64,000 nucleotides of DNA from positions 129,912 to 193,911 of the forward strand of contig VZSF01006845.1 in the NCBI GenBank assembly GCA_013398295.1, read 5' to 3'. The notes beneath the pieces are model-generated. The model saw nothing but the letters and a program-made list of their open reading frames with translations. It was not told where the DNA came from and searched no databases. This DNA comes from Chionis minor (taxonomy: Eukaryota > Chordata > Aves > Charadriiformes > Chionididae). A program made the translations under genes and the position numbers. Below, in pieces: positions 38,801 to 53,800 of the stretch; position 1 is the stretch's first letter; every line of letters starts with the position of its first letter.

Positions 38801-41800
38801 GCAAGTATTTACTCTCCTCCAGGCCCCTCACCTCACCCAAGTGGCATGGATCAACCCATGCAACCAGCTACTTTTACGTACGAAATTAAGACTGAGACAA
38901 AGTGCAGGGAACTGCATTCGGGCCACGAGGAAGGGTAGGAGGGAGCACACCCAACCTGCTGAGCAGCAGAGGTGTTGAGGCAAGTCAATGAAGACAAAAG
39001 GATCCGGATATGAAATATCCAAAGGAAGGGTATTTGTCAAATACTTAGCGCTTTCTAAAGTAATCGATCCTTAGCTGGTGAAACCACAGTGTTTAATCGG
39101 AGAGGGTGATACGCCAGTGTTGGGAGCTCTATTTCCTAATGCCACAAAAGCCCTGCACAAAGAGTTATGTATATTTTGTTGTCTGTCATTTTGTACAACG
39201 CCCTTCCCTCAAGCACTGGTCCTCAGAACGCATTATACATTGTTAGAGGAGATTAGTTTAACTGCAGATTATCTCTTTTTTTTTTTTTTCTTTCATTCAC
39301 AAAGCACTTAACAGAAATCAGTGCTTGGGAACTGGAGCTCTGAAGCACAGTCTAACAGTTTATTTATGATCATAGCAACTAATTGCTCAAAAACAAGCCT
39401 CAGGCCCCAGGACCATTCCCATGTCACTGAAGTTGGCTGCTGCAGTGATGTGCCACTCATCTCCAAGAAACCAGTGTTGTTAACTTGCTTAAGTGGTTTT
39501 GCTGGTGCAGGAGGGTGGACAGCTGAGTAACTGACCACTGGATAATGCTGACTCCTTCAGTGACAAAAAGACAATGGCAACGAAAAAAAAAAATAATCCA
39601 TTTTGACATGTGGTAGTGGTTTTGTTAGCAAAAAGTCTGCCCAAGGTCTCAGTCAGCTCATAGGAAATTACTGTATAGACGGAGACACTGCCCTGACAAG
39701 GCCAGCCTTCCCCTCCCAGCCTTTCCTCTACTTGACAGTGATGGCTGCCACCACACCTAGTCTTTGGGCTCCATTATATCTTAGCCACTGATAGGAGTCA
39801 CCCCATGGGAAAGTAGGATGGTGGGACCAAAATGATGTCAAGTACCATGAAGAACATTTTCCTTTTTTGCTTTACAAACTTTTGAACCTTACAAGAAGGG
39901 AGCTATCCGCTTCTGTGCTTCCCCCCCCCCGCAACCGAATTTTAACAATGCATATCCTGCCAGGAAACGTTACCATGTATTAGTGATAAAGCATTACATA
40001 AAAAGGTAAATTAAGTTTCCAAGACGCGAATGTGAGCTGATAAACATATTACATCCACAGTTCAACAACTGTGCGGAGAAGAAAAAAGAATAAACAGTTT
40101 TAGAGAAAGCTTCGGGAATATGGGGGAAAAAACAGGAAGAGTAGATAAAGTAATGCCATGCTGTCAAAACACTGCTCTGACTATGCATGAAGGATAGCTA
40201 CTGAACTAAATCAGATTAAACTAATGGCCACGCATTAACCTCGAGTATGCCTACACGGTACAACACAGACCCGAAGAGGTGAGCTCAAGCACCCGATGGC
40301 TTGCCAACACAGCACTCACCCATGGCATTAGACCCCCTGCTCAGTTAGATAAATAAACTAGAGCCAGACGAACCATTTATTCTCACCCAGGGGCGGCAGC
40401 GGTGGTGATGCTGCGCAGCTCTTCAGTACAGGAGGCAGAGGCTCTGCTCCCGGCTGGGTGACGCAGCCGGGCACAGTCACCGCAAAGGATCGCTGGTATG
40501 TTCCCGCTGGGTACTGCTCTAATATGGAGATATTGAAATAAATTAGCAGGGAGGCCATGCGCTGCCTCTCTAACACTAGCAAGCCAATTATACATTTAAG
40601 GGACAACTGCGAGGCAATGGCTGACCGGAAAGGCATTCGCAAAGCTCTACAGTTGCCAGGCTGCTTTGCCAAGAGCATGAGCCTAAAGGTCAGGGGATGG
40701 TACTTGGTTGAAAAGAGACTGTGCTGAAGCAGGCAGTGAGCTGCTCCCAAGGCAATCGGCTGTGCAGGGCATGGGTCCCGCAGCACCGTCAAATGCTGGA
40801 CGTCCATCTGGACTCCGTCTAGATTTGTCGTGGATCGGACCCTTTAGAGAGGATGTTTGTCACCAGACAAGCCCTCATCCTCGCACCTATGGGGAGAAGA
40901 GCTGCAAGTCCAAACCTAAGCCAGACCATCACTGCAGCTGCAGTTACTACAAGGGGCTACAGCTGCAGACCTGGCCTGCACAGAAAATTTAAAAAAAGAC
41001 AGGCAATTTGACACCAAAGGGATGATAAAACCCTGGAGGACATTCACTTTACTGAAAAAAAAAATCAAGTAGGGTATAGAGATGAGTTACCTGGCTACTG
41101 TACCAAAGGCTTTTACCAGAACTCCCTCGGCCCCTACTCCCCTGAACAGTCATTAGGTCAGGAAGAAAAAGCCTTTGAGCTACCCCTCCCACTTCACACA
41201 GCTCCTTGGGACTTTCCTCAGACAGCAGCAACCTGGCAAACACCATGCCATGCAGGATTTAAAGAGACCACAGGAAAAGAGAAGCCAATTTCTATACAAA
41301 CAGAAGTGGCCAGCGCTCATGCCAACAAATGAGCAAAAAGCAAGGAGAACAGGAACAGAAGGATGTCCTGGCAGCTAGCTAATTAGCAAAAGCATTACAG
41401 TCAGGACTTCCAAGCGCCAACAAGAACTAAGCAGGATATACACCTTATGCACGATTTTTTTCAGACAGAACAGAGAACGATGTCTGGGGACTTCTTCGCC
41501 AGTTACTTTTTGCAACCAAAATACACAAGTGCTAATTAGATCATGCCAAGTCTTCATTTTCACACTTCCAAAGCTGCTCAATTAAAAGTATGCGCTTTGG
41601 CACCACACTCTATTTTAAAATAATTTAGACAAAGCTAAAAACAAAGAAATACTTCAGCCCCAGGAGATGATGCAGCTGAAGATGGATGAATCATTAGCAT
41701 ACTGTAAACCTAAAAAACTCGTAAGAGACATACACAGACCTACTTTCACGAAACAGTTCTTGCCTAATGTGACAGAACACAGAAAACAAAAAATAAACCA

Positions 41801-44800
41801 ATAGAAACAGTGAGAAATCAAGGAAACAAATAAAAGTGACTGCCTTTTTCAGCGGAGTTAGTAGATCAGCAGTCTGTCCTGCAGTATCTTCCTATTGTCA
41901 TCACCAACACCTTTTCAAAAGTCTCCAGGTAGCTAAGGCTGGGACAAAAACTGGAAAGTACAGATAGAATCTGAGACCTTCAAAACCCCACACCAGTTGT
42001 CCTATCAGTGAGCACATGCTGAGGAATGATGTCAAGTACACAACTACTGAAGCAGCCAGGAATTTGTTGGAAAAGATCATCAGGAGGAGTTATTATTTAT
42101 CTTTCAGTTTTTTGAGTGGCACCTCTTAAATGAGAAATTGATTGAAAGCGTCACTTGCAATTCTTCAAGATGTTGCAGAAAGAGATGCTGCCAGGTTCCA
42201 GGGCATTGATTTGTATGTTAATTGGGTGAAGGATAATACCAGGGAGCAAGCACGTAAGACTTCCTATGTTAGCAGTGTTAAGAAAACTGTTATTGATGCG
42301 TATAAATCACTGGCCACTTCCCACTGCGTGACAGTCACCAAAAATAGACTCGTTCCCAGTTCTTGTCATATGCCTAGCAGTTACGACATTAGCTTCAGGA
42401 ATTTGAGGAGAAGGGAATCCCCTCACAGCAAATGTCACAAAGCTAGGACAGGAGGGAATGGGAGGCCAGGAGATCTCCTCAACCTGGCTACGCTTGTTTG
42501 AAAGAAGACACAGAAACAGTGTTTGGGAGAAGGCAAAACCGTCTCAGCCCTTTGAAGCTAGCAGCAATGCTGATTCAAAACCTACCTGTTAGACTTTGGA
42601 CACCTTTATCTTAGCTAGTTAAAAATTACCTTGTGCCAACAACAAATTTAAGGCATCCCATCCCCGATGAGATAAGGAAGATATTTGTCAAAGAAACACG
42701 TGGTTATAAATGAGGTCCCACATCTTGCCCCAAAGAATCTGTTGCAGAAAAATTCCTGTCACTCCTCCAGCTGCTGCAATTCTTCATTTACATAAATCAC
42801 CTCTATTTCAGATTCCTTGTCCCTCTGATTCATGGCTTTAAGAAAAACAAACATGAGTTAAGGAAATAATGGAAAAGGGTTAATGAGCCAACCTTAGTAG
42901 CTTTGACCACATATAAATACTGCAGCCAATTGTTGTTTCTCTGCCAGCCGGTAACAAGAACAAACATGCAAATAAATATGTAGCACTTTTCTTCAGAATT
43001 TAGGATACAATCCAAAACCACCTCACCTAGGGACTTTAAAGATTAACAGCTTTTTAGTGTCATAGTAGCTCTTTGTTTCTCCAGCTATCAAGCTAAATTA
43101 GGGATACAATCTCTTTTAAAAAAAAACAGAGTGGAACATTCACTGTACAAATTTTAGGCCAGAGGGACTTTTATCATCAGTACACTTTATTTAAACGTAT
43201 TCCTAATTATGTGGATCTGAAGGAAACCTAGACTATTGAAAATCTGAACAGTCTTTCAAGAAAGCGTTTATAAAAAGTTAAGTGAGTTTAACATACGTGA
43301 CATTCCAAAAACCAAACCCATCACAACAACAGGTATCCTGACTCTCTCTTATAAGGTGTGGGCTCCAAATACTCATGTGATATCATCAAATAAGTCTCCA
43401 AACTGGCAAAACCCAAACAGTTCTAAGAAATACTAATTCCACAGGAACCAAGAACTAAGAAAACTCCAAAATGATAGCGGTTATATAAGAGATTGGATTA
43501 AGAATAATCTACTGTGATGTGTGGATATTTACAGAAGACTTGGAAGAATAGAGTTTAAAACAATCACTTGAAGAAAAGTTAGTCGTTAAAGGAAACAATT
43601 TGCTGTACTAGAGCATATTCATGTGACCAAGGAAAAAAAGTGAGCAGGAACAGAGATCAGGTATTAAATGTTGGCTTGACTCCACTTCTAAAGCAAGATC
43701 AGATGCCCCTTGAGCACTTCCTTCCATTCAAGATGAAGCTCTTCTAGCAACACGCACTGACATTTAGTGGTATCTCACACAGCCTGAAGTCACCCCCATC
43801 ACAAGGGGTTTATGTGCCATTATTCCACTGCAGATATAACAACTGACCACGTGTGAGATGAATGATTATTTAGTGCTTAACTGTTCACCTAAGGGTAACA
43901 TTTTTATCTCATTCTGCATCTGTGCAGCCAAACCACATCTCCAATACAATTCTGCGCTGGTAGGACAGGATGCAGGCAGTCAATAAAAAGTAGTTTGCCT
44001 TCCTACCTAACTAAACAATTTGCCTCTTAATACAACTCTTACCCAGCACAGAAGGAGGAAGAATAAAAAGGAAATTAGATTGTTCAAAAACTCTATACTT
44101 TTCTTGCGATTTTATCATTTGGGATCCTGGTTTTGGCTTTCCCATCAGGGACAGAGAGGCAGGTATTGACAGGAAAAGTGCTTCTCGGAAAGGTAAGGTT
44201 GCTTGCAACATCCAAAAAGCTGGTATTTGTGCTTCCTTGTTTTACACATCCTGGGGGAGGCAAGGGCTGAATGCAGCCCTGGGTCACAGCAATCTCACAC
44301 AACCCAGATCATTATAGCAATTTTATCATTTTTTACCATAAAAAGCATACCAGGTCTTGCTATTAAAGCTCACTGTGTTAAGACATTGGTTGATTCATGT
44401 TAAGTAATATTTGATTAACAAAAAGTGAAAACAACATGTGCAAGAAGAACATATTTAATTCCACATATGTTTTGGTGACCAACACTCCTTATTTTCTCAG
44501 CTTTTTTGCTATCAATCTACTGTATTGCTATTCCATACTCAGCCAGTTTGGAGCTAAGCAAAGCCTGGAAAGAGCCATGCCAGCTCACAGCGAAGGTCCA
44601 TCAGGCCCAGCAGTGTGGAACAACACGTGGCCATCCAGAGAATGGCATGATGAGAAAGTACATTTGTGATAAACCTTCTCCACATTCCACCAATTTGTGG
44701 TTTGGGGGTTTCTCAGATGGGGAAGGGTATGCGTGCACATGTGTGTGACCATCAATTTACAGCCCTCACTGTAAAGTCTACAGCAAAACAAATAAATAAA

Positions 44801-47800
44801 AAAAACCCCTACCCTTCCTCCCTACAGCATCCATCAACCTCTCAGATTTGCTAGAGCTCTGCTTTTCTGGACATCTTCCTAGCTGGCTTCTTAGGCTTCC
44901 CACTTTACTCCTGGATATCATGAATTACACTTGAACGTTTTTAGCGTGCCAGAACACTTACTATTTCAATAATGACTTCTCCAGAACTCTTTTTTTATTA
45001 TTATGAATGTAATGTTTCCAAACAACATTCTTGATTGTTAGACTCAAACAGTATTGCTGTGATAACCCTCTAAGAACCCCATCTCCTCCTGAGTTACTGT
45101 TATCCTTACATTAGCTGGGAGATTTTGAGAAGAAACGGACTCTCAGAAGAATTTGGTTGAAATGAATCATTATTCAGCAGGGCAAATCCAAAGCCAGCAT
45201 CCCCTCTGGACAACTAATGGTTCATAGGTTTTCACCAACAGTTGGAGGCGGTGACTTGCCAGGATACTTAGCTCTGTTCAAATTATACAGGGTGATATTT
45301 GTGACATCTGCTTGAATTAAATTGTTCCTTCTCCGTATTTGTTTGTAATTATGCCAGCAATAGTCACAGCTGGGAAAAGCGAATTGTAGTTTATGTCTTT
45401 TGCACAGAAAGTGTTTAAATATTTATCTCTGATGTATGGCTCTAGAAGAGACAGCTCTAAGATCTCCTGCTGCACTGGTATTGTATCTGACACCTCAGTG
45501 TTGAACAGAACATGTGCTTTCATGAACTATAAGGAATTACTATTTCTATCACTTTTGGACACTTCATGACTAAAATGCTGGATCTGTTATCCTATCATCC
45601 AGCAGCACACACTATACATAAATGTGCAGTCCTACATCCTTGGCCCTGGAGACCTGACAAGATCAAAAACCAGCTGAATACAGTGCAAAGGAACACTTTA
45701 AGCTGTGGGTGAAATGATTCATGAAACAACAACAAAAGATACTAGTTGCAGGCACTGATTTCTGGGAAACTGGCAAGTTAATCTGTCATTACTTTATGTA
45801 CATTATTTGATGTACATATATAGTATATGTTATGTTTCAATATACCACTGCTGCAAGCAATTGCAGAACCAGAGATCTCTCCTGCATACTGTAGCAAGCA
45901 ATAGGGGGTTGGACCCCAAAATTCCTTTCAGGCAGTCTTGAGCAGCAAAAAGTCCTTGTCTGGGTACTATTTTCAGACTAAGACTCTAAAATTTCAGCCA
46001 TAGCATGCAATGCGTGAGACGGTTGTCATGAAAAACATTCCACGTTATAAACTACTACTCTAAAAGCACCAGAGATTGGGCCAGGAATTCAAGCCCCAAG
46101 TGATATCAAATGACTTATTATGCTATTTCCTTCCACCAAAGAAATTACATCTTGCAGGAAAAACCAAAACAGATATCTGAAATTAAACAGATTCTGTCTG
46201 GCAATCAAGTAAATGGTAAAAGAGCAAAAAGAGGCTGTGAGGAAAGATGGGTTAGGTTTATCCTTTATACTGACATGCTGCTTCCCTCCTTGATGAGCCT
46301 GAGAAATATTGCTGTAATCATCATATCAACATTTTTTGCCTTCCAGTAATTATGCCACTGTATAATTGAAGCTCCTGAAATTGATGTAAGCACAACTCCA
46401 TAAACTATAATAAGAACCCACGGGTGGAAGTTGAAGTAGTGAATATCAGTCAAGAAATGAAGCATAATTTTTCTCATTTATCAGAATAACTGACAAGGTC
46501 TGAGGTAAATCCTTTGTCACCGGCTATCTTTTATCATGACGTTCTTCCAGAAGACAAACACACAGATTCAGGAAAGCCCTGCAGCTTGAAGTAGGAAGGG
46601 GACAGTCTAGCTGATTGCAATGATACTCTGACTTCATTCACTAAGAGTAGGTTAAGTACCTGGAAAAACAGTCTAAGTCAAATACCTAACTTTGCAAGAG
46701 CTAAATATTTGAAAGTTACCATAGCACCTCAATATTCCCAAGATGTAACACAAGAGGACAGGAGAGGAACTTCTGAAATACAGCCTCTAAATGCGGTCAC
46801 CGCAACGCACACCACTCTACCCTGGCAGGAAGCCGATGGCCACCTTCTTCAGGAGCGCAAGATAACAAATTCTGGGGACAAAATGTCTCTCCCTCAAGCT
46901 GGTGGTGCCACACTGAAATTGTTGGCTCTTGATCAGAACTAATAGTAAGCACAGAAATATGAACTGACAAACTGATCATCGCTGAACAGCAAGCAGCTCT
47001 CCCAGAGGACGTGTGAACAAACAGAGCTTTAAGACGAGACAGAATAAGCACAGGGAGGACCATCCAAGTGCTTGATGCACACGCTGGGAAAGACATGATG
47101 TTGAGAAATACAAGCCTGATAAATTTCCCACCGCTGAGCCAGGAAGTGGAGGGCTGGAGGAAGAAAATATTGCTGTCCCTCTCAAGAAGGTATTACATAA
47201 AGTGTAATCATGCGTCTAAACTATTTCAACATGCCCTTAACACTTCACTGTGGCATTTATACCTGTAAGGTACCACCATTACAGGCTCAGCAGAACACAG
47301 TATATCCCTGGATAAACTGCTCTCCGGACCGTGTTTCTCTGTCACAGGCACTTGACCCACAAAGACTGACTCATTGGGTCCAGGGTAGCTCCTAAATTTC
47401 TCAACTCTTCAAGCAAACACACAGATTTCCCTATCTAAAATCCATAGTTTTACCAGTCAAAGATTTTCCCCCTTTCTCCCATTTACACACAGAAATCAAA
47501 CTGAGCTTCCAGCTAAGTCAAGTCCTGCCATTACTGGAATGCAGCATTATGCTGTGACTTCGGACGAAGAGGTCCATGGCAGGAATCACCTGCACTAGCA
47601 AGGGGAAGATCTTCCCCTGAAAGCATCCAGAGGCCATCCAGGGTGTTTGGAACTTGGAAGGCACAGACCTGCCAGGCTGCCCTAACAGCAGCCTTACCTT
47701 GTGCAACACACCGGTTTACCAGCAAAAAACCCAGCTCAGTTCTCAGTGGAGCACAGACTAATGGGATGGGAATAGTGAACCATAAAAACGATCAGCACGC

Positions 47801-50800
47801 ACATCTCAATCCTAACAAACCAATATGTACAGAGCCTGTAAAGTCTCCTCTGAGAGCATCAGTTACACCATCCATCTGATTTACGTTTTTTCAAGGAAAT
47901 AATTGAAGCTGTTCAGCTTGTTCCAAAGGCCCAACGGGAAGGAGAAAACCCTCAAAACACCTATGCGGCAGCTTTGCAGCAGCATGAGACTAAACAAATG
48001 GAAAAAACCTAAAATAGGTTGTGACAGTTTATCATTAATCAGTATGAATTACTTGGAAGAATGCAGTATCTTAGTGGCACCTTTCCCAAAGATCTAATAC
48101 AAACACGAGTGCATAGCAAGAGATTCAGGGAGCAGGGGAAAAGGGATGTCATCGCTGATTAAATTGCTAATGGCAAGAAACAAAAAATGAGACAACACAG
48201 GGCAGCACCTGTGTGGCTGAAAAACATAACTGGCATGTTCCAGCTACTTCATTTGGCAAGGTTAAATTCACCAAAGAACAATCGTAATCATACTACAAAA
48301 CACTGAAGTCTTCTGAATTGCCTCCTCCCAGTCAGACACCACTTCTCCACCAGTTCTATTTATTTCAGCATTTGCCCAGGACAGGGAGAATATTCTGAAC
48401 CCTTCCTCTTGTATTTTTAAAAGAACATCACTGTTAAACATATGAAGGCATGAGGATAAAAGAGAGAAAGGCGCTATCTTTGTTTAGAGCCAGATATAAA
48501 TGGAAAACTGCAGACAAAGCTTCCAGCTCAGGCAACCTCTATCAAGCCTACAAAGACGCCCTTGTACTGGCAGGTCCTGGCAAAGGATCTAAGCACCCAA
48601 ACTATTCCATTTCTCCAACTATATGAAATGGTTTAATACAAAAGATAATTTATGTATATGGATTTGGTGATCCGAACATACAGTAATCATCACAGCTTTA
48701 GTGAACTCTGATTTGGACTCTTGAATAGCTATCAAAGAAATTTCGCTTTGACCCTAAAAATTGGTTTTCAGAGGTTACAAAGATACAAACAGATCTCTTT
48801 CCTATATTTGTATACGGATATACATGTAATATCTGGGATCCCACGTACAATTTCCTTTTGCATAAAGTAGTTTTGCACTTAGACGTGTCAATAAATACTT
48901 AGGTCATTTACTCATTTTATGCATATTTAAAAGGAAGAGACAAGTTCTAATATGTTTCAAACCATCATTTCAATTACTATTAGATTTAAACAGAGAAGAT
49001 AGAAGGTTCAGCGAATGACCGGACTGAAGGCCTTGCATTCACAAGACTAAAATCACATAACTTCAAACAAGGACAGGCACAGAAAGCAGCTAGAACAAAT
49101 AAAAAGTACCAGGCCAAAGTAATTCAGAACAGTCCCTACCCTGCTGCAATCATCCTCATTATTACTTTTCTTCCAAAGATACACAATAGCCTTTACATTC
49201 TCAATAAGAATTCAAAAAATATGTTTGGAAAAAAAGACTGTGACAGTTCTGTTGTGCTTACGTGTAAAAATCTGCGTTACAATTGCTAGTGGTAGCTTAC
49301 ATCTCCCAGCAACTAAAGGAGTAAGAACTTTCTTTGCATAGAGGTATGAAAAGATAAACCCACAAACAAGACAAAATTAACCAGATGTTTGAAAGGACTT
49401 TGAGCTTGATCAGTGAAAGGGAAAAAAAAAAAAACCCAGAGCGGGTAATCTTAGTGAAATTCTCTGACATGAAAATGAAAAATGGATTGTCCCGCATTTG
49501 CATTGCTGCAGTCACTTCACACATTCTTCATTCATATAAAGAAGAGTATTACCACAAAATCTGGAGCTCTGACAAGATAAGCTTTCCATAGACTCAGGAC
49601 CCACAAATTAGAGAGAGTTAATTACTAAAGCTTTGTGAACAGCACTTGTGAAATACACAAGCAATTGCAAACACCTACACAGAGCTACCTAATGCCACAG
49701 CATGAAGACAGCTAAATAACAGATACCGAAAGTCACCTCTGACAACCATACTTTGAACCAGCCTTGTCATCAAACTTCTCTATACAGTGATGGTGATTCT
49801 GTGCAAAGAGTGAGGTTCCAACATTTTAAGGTATTGCTTCTTCCATACCTTGCAATGGATAAAGTCCATCTACAGCAGCATAAACCGCAATTTATCTAAT
49901 CTGATATGTAGGAAATTCTCTATTCTGTCTCAGGCCCCAAGTTTAGTGAAGAAAACAGTAAAAAGCTCTTTCTGTCAAATCACAGAAAAATATACTGAAC
50001 TAACCTTCCATTGCTCCTTGGGAAGCAGTTTCACTACCACGATGTCACCATTGAGGGCTCTGTTGCGAGCAACCACTCCATCAATAAAGATATCACGAGT
50101 CCCATCCTAGTCAAAGAGGAAAAAAAAATAAATGCCATACCCAAACATATTAAATTACAGTTGTTATGAGGTTTAAAGCACTGTCATCAAAAAGAGACAT
50201 ACACCCTGGTGAGACAAACATTCTGCAGTTGTGCACAGAAATAAAATGGATTCACCATATGCCCTTCAACATGCAATACCTTTCAGCAAATAAGCTCCTT
50301 TGTATGTATGTGCCAGCACAGTAGTTCCACACTATTTATTCAAGACAGAGCCAAGCCCTCAAGATGTATTGTCTGCAAGCTCTGCTCAGTTCCTCTACAG
50401 TTACTCTTGGGAACGAACGGGTAGAGAGTTTTCTGCAGTCACAGTTCTCCACGCACTAAGTTCCCGACTCAAGGACTCCAAGCTATTGTTCAGAACGTGT
50501 TTACAAGAGTCTCTGTGAAGTGCCCTGTGCAGAGGTGCCAGCTGTTCTCCTGGTAAGATGGGAAAGCAGGGACACGCAGCTCCGGGATCAGCAGGTCAGT
50601 CTGTGAAGGTGGCCTGGAGAGAGGCGCTGGGGAGGTAGTCTCTTTTTTAAAATGAGTTAACATCATATATTCTTCACTTGGCACAACTAATGTCAGGAGA
50701 GATTCCAAAAAATGGTGAATACAGATGCCAACTGCAAGTCAGAAGATCTTTTACTGTAATAGACGTGTTAAGACACCTTCTCTCAATACTCTGGGTTAAC

Positions 50801-53800
50801 GTCCTTGCACAAGAGCCTCTACTAATTGTACGCACTATGATTATCCACTCCAGACATGTTTGGCATTAGGCTAATCTAGATTTAGTTTGGAAGATTTTCT
50901 CCACAGAGTGAATAAACACAAAGTTTCCTGAAGATGCCAACACAAAGATTTTAGTCTTTAAAGGATTACCAGTTTTGTCCTTTTTTTGCTTAATTATTGA
51001 CAGTTCTCTTTCTGCTCTCATTTCTGTTTCCCCATAATTCAGTATACAAAAAGTTCCATGTGTCTGTTTAGAGTGCCATGAATGTGCCAATGTGAGCATT
51101 TAATACCAACATGAGCAGTCAATATAGTTTTTCTAGAGAGAGCTATCTTTGCATAGTTTTGAGATACAAAAAAAGAGGATGAGCTTCTTTAGATTAGTAC
51201 TTCATTGTCTTTCAGTGAAAAAACCAGCCTTACAAGAATTAAAATCTTAATCACAGCTTTAGTCGCTTCTCAGATACACACTCCGGAGTCTCATACGCTT
51301 GAGTAAATCCAATCAGACCTACCAGTGTGCTCAGTCTCCAAGAAAAACTTCTTTTATAACCTGAAAACACGAAGCCCTAATATCACATAAATATCTTACT
51401 CTGCTTAGATACCAAAACAATAAAACGGCAGAACTCTGCCATGATGTGAAACTAAGGCCGTCCTCCAAGAGACCAAATTACTCTTAGAAAGAAAAGCAGC
51501 AGCAGCTCAACAGCTGTGTGAAAGCTGCCTCCCATGACAAGATGCAGAAAAATTGCAAAGCCTCTTGGACCAACATAATTCAAATTGGAAACTGTTCTTT
51601 TCAAAAAGCCAGATTTTTTACACATGGTTTTATTCCTCATTTCTCCTCACTCTCTCCCTTCTGCCCCAACTCCTTACCTAAATCCTCCACATACACAAAA
51701 AGAAAAGTTCAAAGTCACTTTTTAAGGAAAATGCTTGGATTTTTTTTCTTTTTGCCTGTACCTGCAGCTGCTCTGTGCTGCAGGACACAGGTTGGCATTC
51801 ATGATAATTTCTTTGTTCTACATGTTTTTTTCCTTGTCTCCTCTGCACAGGAAAACACAAGGTAGATCCTTTCCTCCACCCCCTATAAAAGCACCTGATG
51901 TATCACCCCACCTAATTAAAGCTGCATCTCCATACTCTGCAAGAGTCTTGTCTTGAATTGCAGACAGTCACTCTCATCTCAAACAATATACCCCTATATA
52001 TATATACACACACTTATGTATGTGTATGCATACATATTTTGCAGCAGTTAATTTCAATATGTGCAAAAAAGCTGGAATTAGGAATTTGCCATCAGTTTTG
52101 GGTTTTCTCCAAAAAGAAACACTTCTGTACCTAGAGCTCCAGGCTCATGACTATTGGGCAAACTTAGGCACTTCCAAGAACTCTTACGCATCCCACTTTT
52201 TCTTTCAGTGTCCCCATACTCTGTACAGCTGGCATTCCAGATTACTAAAGCAATTAAAATGGCACTGAATCACAACAGAACCCAAATCACTTGCAAAGTC
52301 TCAGCTGCTCCCAGGGTGCATATACTGTATTGGCTGCGATGGCTTCGAGACTTCTGCAGCACTTTTACTGTTCCATGGCCACCTACAAATATCACCAGCA
52401 GCGCGCTCTAACTCCCTCTGACAAGAGGGAAACCTGCAGTCCTTTCATCTGTTTTGAAAGTGTCTTCCACAGCACAGACCAGCCACAGTCACTCCATCAC
52501 TCGTGTTCAGCAGTATCATTCTTCACATTGACAGTGCTGTCATTTCAAACCACACCACCGTATGCAGGGAAGATGTGAGATGCGAGGCAGAGATTTTTAA
52601 ATGCTCAGGTCCATCCTCTGGGTGGCTTTCAAGAGAAAGGCCCCGGGCGTTCCCCTCAACTCTTCAGGTGACGATGAGACAAGCAGACAGAGCACATTTG
52701 CAGCAAGAGACACCCTGGGACTTCTGGTGCTAGAAGATGAACAGCTGTTGCATTTGAACTCCATGAAGCCACAGCCAAGCCAGAGCCGAAGAGAAATGGG
52801 TACAGTGCCATAGTCAACAGCAGGAGAGAAAGGGTGATTTTGTACAGCTGCAGCTCTTGCAGCATTTGGCAATGATAGGACGTCCTGCAGAATGCGAAGG
52901 CTGCAAACCCTTCATTATGGCAAATAATGGTATACCGAGGAGAAGCTTTCTAAAGCTTTTTTTTGTCTTGAAGTGAGGACTGAGTCCACATCAGCCAGTC
53001 ATCTTCATCCAGGTGTTGATTCTGTTTGTTATCAGGGACAAGGCTGGTTCTGGTATTTAACTCCACAAAGGGCAAAAAAGTAGAAATATAGCCGAGATAA
53101 CAACCGCCTCTAAACCTCCTTCAGGTATGTATTCCAGCAAGCAGAACAGTGAGCAATCGACCACGCGAGGCAACAGCTGGACACTAGGGACGATTCGGGG
53201 TAAAGCTTCACATCCAATTAAACTCACATGAGTAGCTGGATTTCTCATTTAACCTTGCGTTTTGTAATTTCAGAGAATCTGTTTAACAGCTTACACGTAC
53301 CACACCTACAAGGACACCTGTAGGAGAAGGATGACAGTTCCTTTCCCATTTACACACCCAGTGCTGCTTTACTGATGCACTGGAGAGCGGCTCTGTACTT
53401 CTTCCTCTACTTAATCTACTTTGTGCACCCCCAACCTTCCTCCACCCCTGCAACGCCAGCCTTCTGTACCAAAGTGGCCTCCAAAACATTATCCCAAATG
53501 AACAACATGAACTGACAATGCCACGAATTTCAAGGCTTTCAATCCAAGCCCTGGAACAATAGTGCTGTCAGTAGCAGGGATAACAACAGAGTCAGTGTTT
53601 CACTGTCTCTGGGCAGGCTCCGCCTTCTCTCCCCCACACCAACAAAACATTTCAACATGAAACTCTCTCCCTCAATGACGGTAACATTTTGACCAAGTCA
53701 GTTCCAGATAAAAAGCCTTGGCTGTGCCAGCTGTGAGGTCACCTTCCCTACTGGAAGTCCCTGAAATTGCAAGAGCCCTTCTTTTCTGTCAAAATAAGGA

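Larger units (their letters stand above)
19828..50004 (-). other. DIS3L2: DIS3L2 intron 4, about 30 kb
   Basis: This is the largest intron in the window. It holds four CR1-like remnants (about 22340, 24602, 25945 and 45890), an A/C-rich tract at 24258-24340 and a long T run with an unresolved base (26170-26203). Poly-T runs lie at 28619-28635, 29446-29460 and 39276-39289, a G11 run at 31532-31542, a C10 run at 39921-39930 and an A13 run at 49422-49434. Long overlapping open frames occur between 26352 and 27828, and one unrecognised frame lies at 42142-42501. I found no exon matching DIS3L2 or another gene I know. The stretches between these landmarks show nothing I can name. Confidence 0.8.

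Noticed and set aside
40358..40807. 149-codon minus-strand open frame in a locally GC-rich stretch
   Set aside because: No domain, no conserved motif and no splice signals in a sensible place; best explained by local base composition.
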